Origin: Tricholomella constricta | Lineage: Eukaryota > Basidiomycota > Agaricomycetes > Agaricales > Lyophyllaceae | Length of the DNA: 64,000 nt | Direction: 5' to 3' | Assembly: GCA_013368375.1 (NCBI GenBank) | Contig: JAACJP010000002.1 | Coordinates: 868,001-932,000 of the forward strand | Shown here: positions 9,520-21,320 of the stretch, piece by piece | Layout: every line of letters starts with the position of its first letter | How positions within the stretch are numbered: position 1 is the first letter of the stretch | Notes under the pieces: model-generated | The model's database searches: none | What the model was told of the DNA's origin: nothing | Seen by the model: the letters and a program-made list of their open reading frames with translations, nothing else | Translations under genes and position numbers: made by a program

Positions 9520-10581
9520 CGAGTAGTGACCCTTCTTCTTGCACCGGAAGCAGTGGTCGTCGGCAGGTGCGACCCGGTTGCGCATCCGATCTACATCCAT
9601 CAGGACGCCCTGGGGGAGCAGCCTAGGGGCCGGTGCGACGGGAGCGCGAGGGGCGGGGGGAGCAGGAGCAGGAGTGGGAGTGGGGGCAGTAGCGAATGCC
9701 CACCGTGCAGCTACGGCAGTGGTCGGGCGGCTGTCCGGTGCCTTTGTCAGGACCATCCGACGGTGGAAGTCGTCCTCCGACCTCATGATGAAATCTTGAG
9801 AACGGGCAATCCTCAGCCACTCCTCAATCTTCTCGTTGTGCGGGCGACCCGTGGTGATGCTTCCGAGTCACCTCAAAAGCTTTGGGTCCATTCCCCGACA
9901 GAATTTGAGGACCAGGTGGCGCCCATCGGGGTAACCTGCTTTGACCCACAGGGATCGGAACGAGTCGATGTACTCGTCGATCGACTGACCGTTCTGGAAG
10001 TATGCCGTCGACTCCAAGATGAGCGCGGCATCGGCGACTTCGTCGAAGAGGAAGAACTCGGCACGGAAGGTGTCTTCGAAGTCTTTCCAGATGGGAAAGA
10101 CGTCCTTGGCGGTTCCGAACTGGAACACCCGACTGACGAAGTCGGCGGCTCGTCCATGCTGCATGTACGACAGCACCCATACAATTCGGGCGTGGTCATC
10201 GGCGAAACTTCCTCCGCACAAGGAGAAGTAGAGCTTGCAGGTGTTCAAGAACGCACGACCGCCTGATCGGGCGCCATCGTAAATGGGAGGGGGCGACGGT
10301 CGGAGGTGGTGCGATCCCGGTCGTGGAGAGCCTGGTGGCAGAGTGGTCGTCTCAGGCGGCGGAGGGGTCGTGTCTGCTTCGGGAGCAGCGGGGGTGGGAT
10401 TGGGGGGTGTCCCCGTCATGAATTTTTCGAAAAGAGCGGAGAGGCGATCCATAGAGGCCGAGTTGGAGGTGTTGGAGGCAGAGAGAGCCGAAATTGTGGC
10501 TTCCATGTTCGCTAACCACTCCTCCGTCGAGAGGAAGGGAGAGAACGGTCGTTCAAGCGGCATGTCACCAAATTCGGACAT
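9520..10581 (-). pseudogene. Gag of the broken Gypsy element, N-terminal and central part
   Basis: The gag frame starts at ATG 10581 (MSEFGD). It runs through a Ser/Thr/Pro-rich segment to the conserved capsid-like region (GGRAFL, YMQHGRAADF, ESTAYFQNG, IDEYIDSFRSLWVKAGY). A TGA stop at 9868-9870 replaces a CGA still present in the related copy at 56194-57187. After the stop the same frame continues through RSQDFIMR, an Ala/Pro-rich linker and the CFRCKKKGH start of a CCHC zinc knuckle, where the insert interrupts it. Gag would form the particle and bind RNA; this copy cannot. Confidence 0.85.
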
Positions 10582-10707
10582 CTCGAAACGGGACTGGGCG
10601 GGTGATCAGAGCGAGCGCGCGTTGGACGGTCGCGTGTAGCGGACGCGTGTTTTGGCGCGAAAGCTGGTCGGTCAGCTTTGTCGGGTTTCTAAGAGACACT
10701 ATTCTGC

Positions 10708-11079
10708 TGTTAGGGCAACCTTTAGAGCAGAGCTTAGTCGTACTGGCAAAGGAGAATCCAAAGTTATATTGATGTACAGCAAACGAAGGTAAGTAAGGCT
10801 TACCTGGCAAAGGGGAATCCAAAGAGAATAGTGTAAAGGATTCCCAGATGCCAGGGGGCCGGCTATATACGAGTGTACTGTACATGTGATAATAATGACA
10901 TGTGATAGCAACGACATGTGATGGTAATGAACGGGTTCCGGATGCTGTCCGATGGTAATCGTTGTCGGGATGTTGGGTGATCGGGAATCAGTGTCAGGCA
11001 CGTGATCGGTCGGGAGCGATCGCACGTGTTGGGGGACGGTCGGTGACATCGGAGGGCGCAAACGGGTGTTCCCCTGACA
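10708..11079 (-). mobile_element. Gypsy LTR (5' side of the broken element), shortened
   Basis: It starts TGTTAGGG and ends CCCCTGACA, with the usual TATATA box and GGCAAAGGGGAATCC block. At about 372 bp it is about 130 bp shorter than the 504-bp form because of internal losses. The neighbouring internal sequence (10696-10705) keeps 10 nt of complementarity to the transcript start within the LTR (10825-10837). It lies directly against a DUF6532 coding fragment at 11080. Confidence 0.82.
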
Positions 11080-11645
11080 ATCCAGCTGAGAACAAGGGCC
11101 TATACAAGTCAAAGCTCATCCAAAAGATCATCAACAAGATGTGGTTCCGCAACAAGACTGACGAGGGTGTCGTGTTTGATAGCTATTTCAATCCCCTCAC
11201 CAAGCAGGCGCTTGCTCTGGTGATCACTGCAGTAAGCACTCAATAGCTTATGTGATACCTTCCATTGACATCAAGTCTTCAGATCGAATACAGCATCGAT
11301 GAATGGGCAACAGGTATCCACATCGACACCGAATTTGGCATGGGCTACCAAGACATCTACGATGGCCACCTGAGGGAGCTCTGTCGTTTCCAGGCTCACA
11401 CGATGAAGCATAATCTGCTCAACAACATTCTAACCAAGCTGTATAACTGTGGCCGGAATGTTTTGTACCTCATAATCATGGCTGCCATCATCTCATATAT
11501 TGCCTCGCTCAAGGTTTCATGCTGGAGTTAAACCTATGTCTTCCATTGAATTTGCAACAATCCCATCCTCTGCCTTTGATGCTGCCTTAAAAGAGTATGA
11601 GGGGGACCCCAATACCGACACTGATGGAGAAAACGGAGAGAGCGA
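11080..11645 (+). pseudogene. DUF6532-type gene fragment cut by a Gypsy LTR
   Basis: The frame from 11080 (NPAENKGLYKS) runs to a GT-AG intron (11232-11282). The second exon gives IEYSIDEWATG, a YDGHL block and a basic helix. This is the C-terminal half of the DUF6532 domain, which is multiplied in basidiomycete genomes and has no known function. An acidic tail (11560-11648) may be a last exon. There is no start codon because the LTR ends at 11079 and the N-terminal half is not on the other side of the element. It is a fragment with intact-looking splice sites. Confidence 0.65.
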
Positions 11646-12015
11646 CTAGATACATATTATTTCACGTGCTTGTTCTGTGATCCGGCCACAAAATATTATT
11701 ATATTCATTGTTCATGCTCAATTATCGGGTATACTGGCCCCCCGCATTCAGGAATAGACCACGCCAGTTCTACTACTACTACTGATGGTGCACTTCCACC
11801 TACCCCACTTGATCTCTCAAGACCATAATGTCAATGTAGTGCTATTTAGCTATGAATAAATGGCGACTACATACTATACAAGCATGACAATGACACATAG
11901 ATAGTACTATATAAATCATAGACTTTACTATATATCACTATAAACTAGGAGGCTAACAATCAGCCTATCTAACCTACATTAGCTATCTAGTCCCATGTCG
12001 TCAAGCATGTTTTTC
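11646..12015. other. AT-rich intergenic stretch
   Basis: The stretch is AT-rich (TACTATATAAATC, TATATCACTATAAAC). No coding frame or clear terminal inverted repeat was found. It may hold the left end of the pogo-like element. Confidence 0.35.
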
Positions 12016-12019
12016 CTGA

Positions 12020-14214
12020 TGTACTGCTAAGGCAGCTGAAGAAAAGAGAGAGAAGGGGGCTGCTCGAGCACAAGCGTTTCGGGACAGGAAGGTCGAGGCT
12101 GAGAAAGCACAAGGCCTGCGTGACAAGGAGGGAAAGCGTGTCCAGAGACTCAAGGTGACGCTTCCCTGGCTGATGTTGATGTGCGCTAGCTAAATTACAT
12201 GCCCTATAGTCAATGCAACTTGTATCAGATGAGGCACCATCTCTGAATGTTGCTGAATCTTCGAGACCCCACCGCACGTTCAAAGAAGGAGTGAGGCAGG
12301 ACCGAGGAGCAGTGGGTCGGCCGCGCAAAAAGGAATAGACGAACTGGATGACACCCTTGATCTGGTCAATGATTGCCAGGGCCGCAATACAGGTCGGACC
12401 CGAGATGTCGCCGAGCGCAATTGTGAAGGAGCTGAAGAAGAAAGATCCTGTCATTTTTGCAAAGCTTGCACCGCAGACAGTTGGTCCATGGATTGACCGT
12501 GATGGAAATGCACCTTCGTGGAGTAAGAGAACACTTGCTCGAGTGGAGAGGGGAAATAAACCTGGAGGGCTGACTACCCGTGTCGGGGTCTTGGTAAGTT
12601 TGTCCTCACCGACTCGGTGGAGGATTGCTGATCAGGACGTGGCTGGTAACATTAGATGAAATATCCTGAACAAGCCGCAGAGATCTTGCATTACCTCAAT
12701 GGCCTCCGTGACGCGCATGTTGCCCTTACTTTGAACACAATCCGTGGCGTGATGATTGGACATCTGGAGCACAATGCCTCTCAAATCCTTCGTGAACCTT
12801 CACCTGATGGCACTCTCTTTCATTGTTCTGAGGCTTTTGTTGCAAAATTTATTCGCCGTGCACTCGGCTGGAGTATGCGCCGCTCGACACGGGCAGGTCG
12901 TAAAATTCCAACAAATGCAGACGAGATCATGCAAAAGGCCATCGTTCGAGCAGCATATGTTGTGAAGGATCATGCTGTTCCGTCTGCCCTGATAGCAAAC
13001 AGCGACCAGACCCAAACAGCACTGGCCCAGGGATGCCACATGACATATGCCGAGATAGGTGCCAACCAGGTGTCGACTGTAGGATCTGAAGAAAAACGTG
13101 CAATAACAGTCATGGTCACACTGACTAACGATGGTGTCCCGCTCCCCTTTCAATCCATCCATAAAGGCACAACAAAGCTTTCACTACCGAAGGACAATGC
13201 TCCCTACATGACTGAGTCACTTCAAGCGGGGTTCCTTTTTGAGCCGTCGAAGACCAAGACGTACTGGTCGACACAGGCCACAATGAAAAACTTTGTCGAC
13301 AACATACTATCACCCCACTTCGAGGCAGTGAAAGAGCGTCTTGGCCTGCCTCCAGCGCAGTGCTCAATGTGGTTCATCGACTGTTGGTCTGTTCACCGAT
13401 CCGATCAGTTTCTGACATGGATGGGGAATCACCATGGAACAATCATTGTTCTTTTTGTCCCTGCAGGCATGACTGGTCTAATGCAACTGTGCGATGTCGG
13501 CTTTCAACGCATCTTCAAGCATGCTCTCAAGCAATCTGCCCACAATGACGTTGTTCAAGAGGTGCTCGCACAGCTCAAAGGTGGAACCCCGGTGGATGAA
13601 GTAAGGATAGACACCACTCTCGGTGTTCTTTGGGATCGCACAGTGAAGTGGATCTGGGACGCATTCAAAAAATTAAATAAGCCCAAGATTGTGAAAAAGG
13701 TCCGTCGTATGATAACTTCCCACATTTTTCAGATTGAACATTCATCCAGGCTTGGGCATTATGCGAAGCAGGCGGATTCAATCTATCATACGAGAGCCTG
13801 ACAAGTTTCGAAGCGCGCCAGGCACTGCGCAACCTTCCAGACACTGATCCAGAGTTCTATGCAGAGCTGACACAGCGTGGTCGTTGTTCGCCGCCTCAGC
13901 TTAGCCCTGAGGAAGCCGTTGCTGAGGATGTCGAAGATGATCCTGACAATGTGTTTGCTGATGACAGCGAGGTACCTCTCGCTGACATGATCCGTGCACA
14001 ACACTCTGTTGGCGAGGCTACAGAGGAGGATCCGTCTTATGTACCTCACGAGGACCTCAGAGGGGGGCTTGCATCAACTGCAGATGCAGAAACTGCTTTT
14101 ATTGAGTGTGTCAAAGGTAACATAGTGGATGCTACACCACGGCCTGAGGGCCGAGGTCTGCGGAAGAAGAGGACAAATACCTTATATCCGTCGCAATTCT
14201 GGGCTGAATCATAA
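12020..14214 (+). CDS. Pogo-like (DDE_1) transposase gene
   Basis: Exons read about 12020-12150, about 12211-12593, 12656-13699 and 13750-14214. The last two introns are clear GT-AG (12594-12655 and 13700-13749; splicing of the last restores KKAWALCEAGGFNLSYES). The protein has a basic, Lys/Arg-rich N-terminus, an HTH-like region (SPSAIVKELKKKDP) and a DDE_1 core: ANSDQTQ for the first Asp, FIDCWSVHRS for the second and LMQLCDVGFQ for the third. A long acidic tail follows. It would cut and paste its own element. A TAG at 12336-12338 lies in frame upstream of MTPLIWSMI, so either translation begins at 12348 or this copy is dead. The first exon start is uncertain. Confidence 0.72.
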
Positions 14215-14409
14215 TGTATACCTTTATACGTGATAGATAGCTGGCCTGGGGGCCCCAGAAAAATGCGAATTTTAACTAAGTTTTTGGTGTTCCGTAACAC
14301 TCTTCAAATCAAAAAGTTATGTGTTATTTGGCCGAAATCTCTTCTCTTCGACGATCCGCGTTACGCGTGACGTGAAGAGTTGGTCGTAACAGTACAGTAA
14401 CACATCAAT

Positions 14410-15337
14410 CTAGGAAGAAAAATGAAAATGCTCGTCATTCTTCATCCCATCTAAAAAGGCAAAGCGTGAATGATTAGACACAATAATTTCATTTTCATAT
14501 ATTGCAAACTTGGAGCCATCATATCCAAGGAAATAAAAATCCTTCAAGTCGGTCAAGACTGCATAAATGGCTGCAAACAGGGGGTTGGTCGGTGAATTCT
14601 TTGGCGCTGTTGAGCCGGTATGCCGCTGAGAAACACGAGCTTCAGATTCGGTACAAGATAAGCTGAAGGGGACACTCACATGCCAATTCCAGCAGTATTT
14701 GGGCAAAGTGAACCCGCAAATCCTTGAAATAAAGTTTCAATTCAATGACGATAAGAATGATTCCTTCCATCATGTAGACTTCATGCTCGACAGACCCTCC
14801 TGAGGTTTCCGGCGTAGCAGGCATGGGGTGCTCTGGTCTATCGACAATGCGACCCTTGAACAAAGCGCAGACGGGTACGTGCCACTGGAGAAAGGGATAG
14901 TAAGCCACGGAGTCTAAAGGAAACAAGTGCAACATTTCGCATCCATCAATCGCACCCGAGCATCTTCCCTACTATGCGACCCCGCCTCTTGGTAAACGTC
15001 GAGCCACTGGGCAGAGTTTCTCATGACTTCTCTGTGAAAAGATGGTGGAAGGGAAAGGCATGGTACGGAGAAAGTCTCGAGTTGGTAGATATCCCTGCTG
15101 ACGTTCCAGGTTGAATTTGGGTGCAACTTTGTCCCAACAGGCTTTTGAGAAAGATGGAACGGTTTCGCTGAAGTTTTGTAAATCCGTAATACTCAGACCC
15201 CCCAGCTGAGCAATGGTGAGCGCAACACTGGCAACAAGATCCCGACCACCCTCCTCTTTGAGTTTCGTGGTGAATTCGTCAAGTTTGAGAGAGTCAAGGT
15301 CAGCTTGCTCATCCGTTTCGAGTTTCCTTTTCGTCAT
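14410..15337 (-). pseudogene. Degraded orphan gene of a basidiomycete-specific family
   Basis: From ATG 15337 (MTKRKLETDE) the minus strand encodes a charged N-terminus and IPSFSK-like text (VPSFSKACWD). Later blocks read CALFKGRIVDRPEHPMP and VEHEVYMMEGIILIVIELKL, with a final exon after a GT-AG intron (14626-14679) containing AVLTDLKDFYFLGYDGS. The parts fall in three frames around 15115 and 14935 with no good introns, so at least two frameshifts are likely. The blocks recall a widespread Agaricomycete orphan family with a possible nuclease-like fold, but no function is known. The gene points away from the myosin gene, with start codons 176 bp apart. Confidence 0.5.
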
Positions 15338-15513
15338 TTGCGCTGAGCGGGCACACATGCGTGACGAAGAATCACAGTCGAAACGCACAGACTCGTACTT
15401 GCAATCGGCGAGGTTGTTGTAGTTTGTTATAAGCAGTGGCCAATCAAACATATGACAACACACACGACTTTGCTGCTCTATCCCATCCCGCTGCCTGCTT
15501 TCGACCGACCCGG

Positions 15514-18500
15514 ATGGCGGAAAACATATATAGCAAAGGGACTCGCGTCTGGTTCGAGGATAAAGATCTTGCATGGATATCTGCAGAGGTATCATCCGTC
15601 ACGAAGGGTCCAGGCGATGCCTTCAAGCTCGTCTTCATTGACGAACGCGGCAAGGTTAGCTTATGTTTTCACAAGTTCTATTTTCCAAGTCATCCTCAAT
15701 GGTTCTCTTGCAGGAAATTGTCATCAACACAACCGGGAAGGATATCAAGGATGGGAAAGAAGGGCTTCCTCCCCTACGCAATCCCCCGCTTCTAGAGACT
15801 GCCGATGATTTGGCAACCCTCTCCCATCTCAATGAACCATCAGGTGCGAGCACCCGCCTGTTTTTAATTAAAGCTACTCCTAATTTGATTTAGTCCTACA
15901 TACCATTCGCAATCGCTATGCACAGCACAGTATTTACACCTACAGTGGTATCGTGCTCATTGCTGTCAATCCTTTCCAACGCGTCACTCTTTATGGACCG
16001 GAGATTATTCAAGCCTACAGTGGAAGAAGAAGAGGGGAGCTCGAGCCGCATTTGTTTGCAATTGCCGAGGACGCGTATACTGCTATGAGGAAGGAGGGCA
16101 TGGGCCAGACAATCATCGTTTCGGGAGAGAGGTAACTCCATTTCGCACCTATTCTACTCGAGCAATGTCCTTACGCTCTTATAGTGGTGCCGGAAAAACT
16201 GAATCGGTGAGTGCCTTCAGCTCCCGTGGGATCAACATACGCTGAGAATTCAATGCCAGGCTAAATTTATCATGCGGTATCTTGCCTCTGTGAACCCTCC
16301 CGATTCCATCTCCAAACCGAGAACAAAATTCTCTTTGGACGATTCCAGTGAGATTGAGCGACAAATTCTCGCCACAAATCCTATCCTGGAGGCGTTCGGT
16401 AACGCCAAGACCACGAGGAACGATAACTCCTCTCGGTTTGGCAAATACATTCAGGTGTGTTATCTGTTCATGTTTCATGCTGATATATTAACAAGTTCAT
16501 CATAGATCCTTTTTGATGGCAAGCAAGAAATTGTCGGCGCCCGCATCCGAACATATCTGCTGGAGCGATCGCGTATTGTATTCCAACCGCTGACAGAACG
16601 CAACTACCACATCTTTTATCAACTTTGTGCCGGCGCACCCCTCAAAGAACGCAAAGATTTAGGACTTGACGCAGACATTACGAAGTTTCAATTTCTGAAA
16701 CAAGGAGGTCCCTCATCAACTCCCATTGCAGGCGTGGACGACGCCGAGGAATTCCGAGCTACCCAACAGGCACTCTCCACCGTCGGCATAAGTGTGGAGA
16801 AGCAATGGGCAGTATTTCGTCTTTTGGCCGCGCTCTTGCACCTCGGCAATGTCAAAATCACTCCTCTCCGTAATGAAGCATCCCTTGACGATAACGACGC
16901 CGCTCTCTTGCTGGCCACCAGATTTCTCGGCGTCAACCTAGCAGACTTCAAGAAATGGACAGTCAAGAAACAGATCATCACGCGCTCGGAAAAGATTGTC
17001 ACCTCTCTGAATATCGCGCAGGCGACGGTGGTCAGGGACAGTGTAGCCAAATTTGTGTATGCCTGCATGTTCGAATGGCTGGTCGCAATTGTCAACGAGA
17101 GTTTGGCTGGCGAGAACGGGGATGCCGCAGATCGGGCGGAGATGTTTATTGGCGTCCTGGATATATATGGATTTGAACACTTCCAAAAGGTCAATGGATT
17201 GCATTCTCATAGTTCACCTTCTGACTTATCGATGACAGAATTCGTTCGAACAATTCAGCATCAATTACGCCAATGAAAAGCTCCAACAGGAGGTTTGACC
17301 ACGCTTTTCCGTTCAAGTGGAGACATTTTATTGACGGTATGATTTAGTTCAACTCGCACGTTTTTAAACTCGAACAAGAGGAATACGTGAAGGAGGAGAT
17401 CAACTGGACCTTTATCGACTTCTCCGATAATCAGCCATGCATTGACGTCATCGAAGGAAAATTGGGAGTGCTGGCCCTCTTGGACGAGGAGTCTCGCTTG
17501 CCATCTGGCAGTGATGCATCCTTCTTACAGAAGCTCAACAACCAGCTCCTCGCGAGACCTGAGGTCAAAACAGTATACAAGAAACCCCGTTTCGGCAATT
17601 CTGCTTTTACGATTGCTCACTATGCGTTGGATGTCACGTACGAAGTGGAAGGCTTCCTGGAAAAGAACAGAGACACGGTTCCCGACGAACACATGGCTCT
17701 CCTTGCGGCCACCAAGAACCCTTTTCTCAAGGAGGTCCTTGATGCCGCCCTTAACTCAACAAGGGAATCCACGAAGGCCCCCGACAGCCCACATCCCGCT
17801 TCTCCTGCCTTTTCAGATTCTGGGAGCACCGGATCGCGCCGTTCATCTGTTATTCCTGACCCTGGACGGCAGTCGTTTGTCGCTCAGAGTTCTGGTGCGG
17901 GTGCGGGCGCAGGCTCGAAGCGACCGGGTGCCACGAACAAGAAGCCTACACAGGGTTCAATTTTCAAGGCCTCATTGATAACGCTTATGGACACGCTCAG
18001 TGTCACGAATGTGCACTACATTAGGTGTATCAAACCGAACGAGCACAAAAAACCGTGGGAGTTCCAACCCCAGCAGGTCCTGGGTCAGTTGCGAGCTTGT
18101 GGTGTTCTCGAGACCATTCGCATTAGCTGTGCTGGATACCCAACTCGATGGGTGTACGAGGAATTCGCGGAACGGTGAGTGCACCGCACTGTCTCTTATT
18201 CGTGTGAGCTCATATCTAGTTAGTTATTACATGCTGATACCATCCTCGGACTGGCAGCCCATGATTCAAGCCATGGACCTCAAACGCCTTTGCTCCCTCA
18301 TCCTGGAGAAAACTATCGCTGATCCGGACATGTATCAAAACGGTCTTACAAAAATCTTTTTCCGAGCTGGCATGCTTGCCGCGCTAGAGTCTCTTCGCTC
18401 CGATAGGTTGAACGCTATGGTCACTGTAGTCCAGAAGAATATGCGCAGGCGCATGGCGGTCAAGAATTATCAGAAACTCCGGCGGTCTACCATTAAGCTA

Positions 18501-21194
18501 CAGACATGGTGGCGTGGCGTCCTTGCAAGGAAGCTTGTTCAATCCATTCGCCGCGAAGTTTCTGCCGTTCGTTTGCAAACTGGGATTAGACGGTTCACAC
18601 AAAGAAGACATTTCTTGAATACTAAGCGGGCAATTACTCTATTTCAAAGCCGTAAGTGAACCCAGAACTTGATTAGAAAGTTATTCTGAGATAACCTGCA
18701 GGTGTTCGAGGTGTGCAAGCGCGGCGATTCTATGTTCAGGAAAAGAATGGGCAGGCTGCATGTCATTTGCAGAGTCTCGTACGTGGCGTGTACGTGAATT
18801 TCTGATCGCACATTGGGATACAACCTCATGAATTTGAATTTGTTTAGGTTTGCGCGTCGCGCCTTCCGCTCTGACGTCAAACATGTCGTTTATCTTCAAT
18901 CTTGTGTCCGACGCCGCCTCGCCCGGAAGGAGCTGAGAGCCTTGAAAGCAGAAGCGCGTTCAGTTTCCAAGTTCAAAGAGATATCATACAAGCTGGAGAA
19001 CAAGGTTGTCGAGTTGACCCAGTCTCTTCAACAACGGACGGCGGAGAAGAAGCAACTTCAAGCGCAACTTTCGGAACTTGAACAGCAGCTTCAGCAATGG
19101 ATCAATCGCCACGAGGAGTCAGACACGCGTGCGAAGACCTTCCACACATCCCTGATTGCGGCTGAGGCAGAATTGACACGCCGGGACGAGCTCTTGTTGA
19201 CAAAGGCTGACGTTGAAAAACGACTAGAGGAAGCTATTGCCAAAGCTGCCGAAAAGGAGGACATCATTCAAAAGTTGACCGATGACCTGATCCGTCAAGC
19301 TACGCAGCTTGAAACACAGCAGAGGGCCATCGAAGCAGCACCCGCTCGCAATCAAGAAGACAACTCCGTCATCATGACCCTCAAGAATGAAGTCAGCAGC
19401 CTTCGTGAACAGCTCAATCGTTCCAATGCTCTGAATGCTCTCACGCGTGGCGTTCGACCAGAACCTCCACTTTCACCGACATTCGCACCCGCCTTGCGCC
19501 TTGGAGAGGCCAATGGAGCGCCAAACGGCAACGCACATGGTGGAGGAGGCTCAGTCCCTGCTCAACGGCACCAACGAAGACACAGCTCTGCCGGCGTGTT
19601 CGCTCTTGGACCTTCCGATTTCCGAACCTCGACAGACGAGATCATGATCGATGTCAAGAAGAGTCAAGCTCTGAACCCCCGCGCCGTCTCAGTCGCTTAC
19701 AATGGCGAAGATACCTTCCGATTTCGAGGTTCGAATGGTCTTCCAGATATCAGGGATCTCGATGACCCGGCGGAAGAGAAGATCCGCCTCATGCAAGACG
19801 TCAAACGCCTGGACGAAGACGTATTGGATGGCCTCATCCGAGGCCTCAAGATTCCAGCTCCAAGCCTGACGAATCCTTCCGCAGTCAAGGAGATATTATT
19901 CCCCGCCAATCTCATCAGTCTAGTCACCAATGAGATGTGGAAATATGGCCTTATCCAGGAAAGTGAACGCTTCTTGGCAAACGTCATGCAAAGCATTCAA
20001 GGCCACGTTATGGTACGTGCTCCCAGTCGTCACATGAAATGTATATCGACGTCTCGAGCAGTCATTCAATGGCGAAGAAGCCATCGTTCCTGGCATTTTC
20101 TGGTTGTCCAATGTCCACGAGATGTTGTCGTTCATCTGCGTTGCGGAGAGTGATATGCTCCAGGGCATAGGCCCTGGCGAGGAGAATGCTGTCCGGCCCT
20201 TCGATTGGAACGACTACGAGCGTCTCGTATCTGTAGTCAAGCACGATCTTGACAGCTTGGAGTACAACATCTATCACACGTGGATGTTGGAAACAAAGAA
20301 GAAGTTGTCCAAGATGGTCATCCCAGCTTTGATCGAGAGCCAGTCGCTGCCAGGATTTACAACGAGTGATGGCGGCGGTCGTTTGTTCAATCGTATCTTG
20401 AACGCCAATAGCCAGCCCGCTTTCAGCATGGATGATATTCTGAATCTTCTGAATAAGGTATGGAAGAGTTTGAAGAGTTACTACATGGAGGAGTCGGTTG
20501 TACACCAGGTTGTAACGGAGCTCCTTAAACTTATCGGCGTTACGAGCTTTAATGACCTTCTCATGCGACGAAACTTCTCTTCTTGGAAACGAGGTGAGTC
20601 CGCAGAAATTACTTTTGTCCAAGTTCCCGTTGTTGACCCTTGCTCCCCCCTTTAGCGATGCAAATCCAATACAACATCACAAGGATAGAAGAGTGGTGTA
20701 AATCGCACGACATGCCGGAAGGCACCCTTCAGCTCGAGCATCTGATGCAGGCCACCAAGCTGCTACAGCTGAAGAAGGTACGCTTGAATCGTATGCTGGA
20801 GCCCTGCTGACTGACATCCTGTTTCCCAGGCTACCGCTGCCGACATCGAAATAATTTACGACGTCTGCTGGATGTTGAGCCCTATGCAGATCCAACGAAT
20901 GTGCACGAATTATTACGTCGCAGACTACGAGGTAAAGGCGACTCATCAGTCGTACCAAGTTGAAAGATGTTGAAATACTGTTTTCAGAATCCCATTTCCC
21001 CTGAAATCTTGCGCGTCGTCGCTTCCCGCGTGCAAGCTAATGACCGAAACGACCACCTACTTCTCTCTCCAGAAACGGAAGAAGTGGGCCCGTACGAACT
21101 CCCCCTTCCCCGTGAAGTTTCTGGGTTAGAGACTTATGTCCCTGCCTACCTTAACGTGTCCCACCTCAGACGTCTTGCCGCACTGGTTTCATAG
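15514..21194 (+). CDS. MYO2: Class V myosin heavy chain
   Basis: This is an actin-based motor that carries vesicles and organelles to sites of polar growth. Fifteen exons were read: 15514-15654, 15714-15843, 15894-16131, 16185-16206, 16260-16454, 16506-17189, 17239-17292, 17348-18174, 18224-18651, 18702-18789, 18848-20012, 20062-20593, 20656-20777, 20830-20931 and 20988-21194. An SH3-like N-terminus leads into the motor: P-loop [10 protein letters not shown] split by an intron at 16132-16184, switch [16 protein letters not shown], switch II DIYGFE, and the actin-binding region with YIRCIKPNE. The neck has several IQ motifs, followed by a coiled coil (18970-19430), a low-complexity linker and a C-terminal DIL cargo domain. 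No stop or frameshift is seen. A Gly/Ser-rich loop of about 60 residues near 17770-17950 enlarges loop 2. Confidence 0.96.
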
Positions 21195-21320
21195 CTTTGT
21201 CATGTTCTCGGATTGTCTTTCATCTATAGTATACCTCGCATTGCTGGATTATAACCTTACTCGCATTGCTGTATTCAAAGGTTGCGTCGGATTCGTTGAA
21301 CGGAGACCAACTACATAGAA

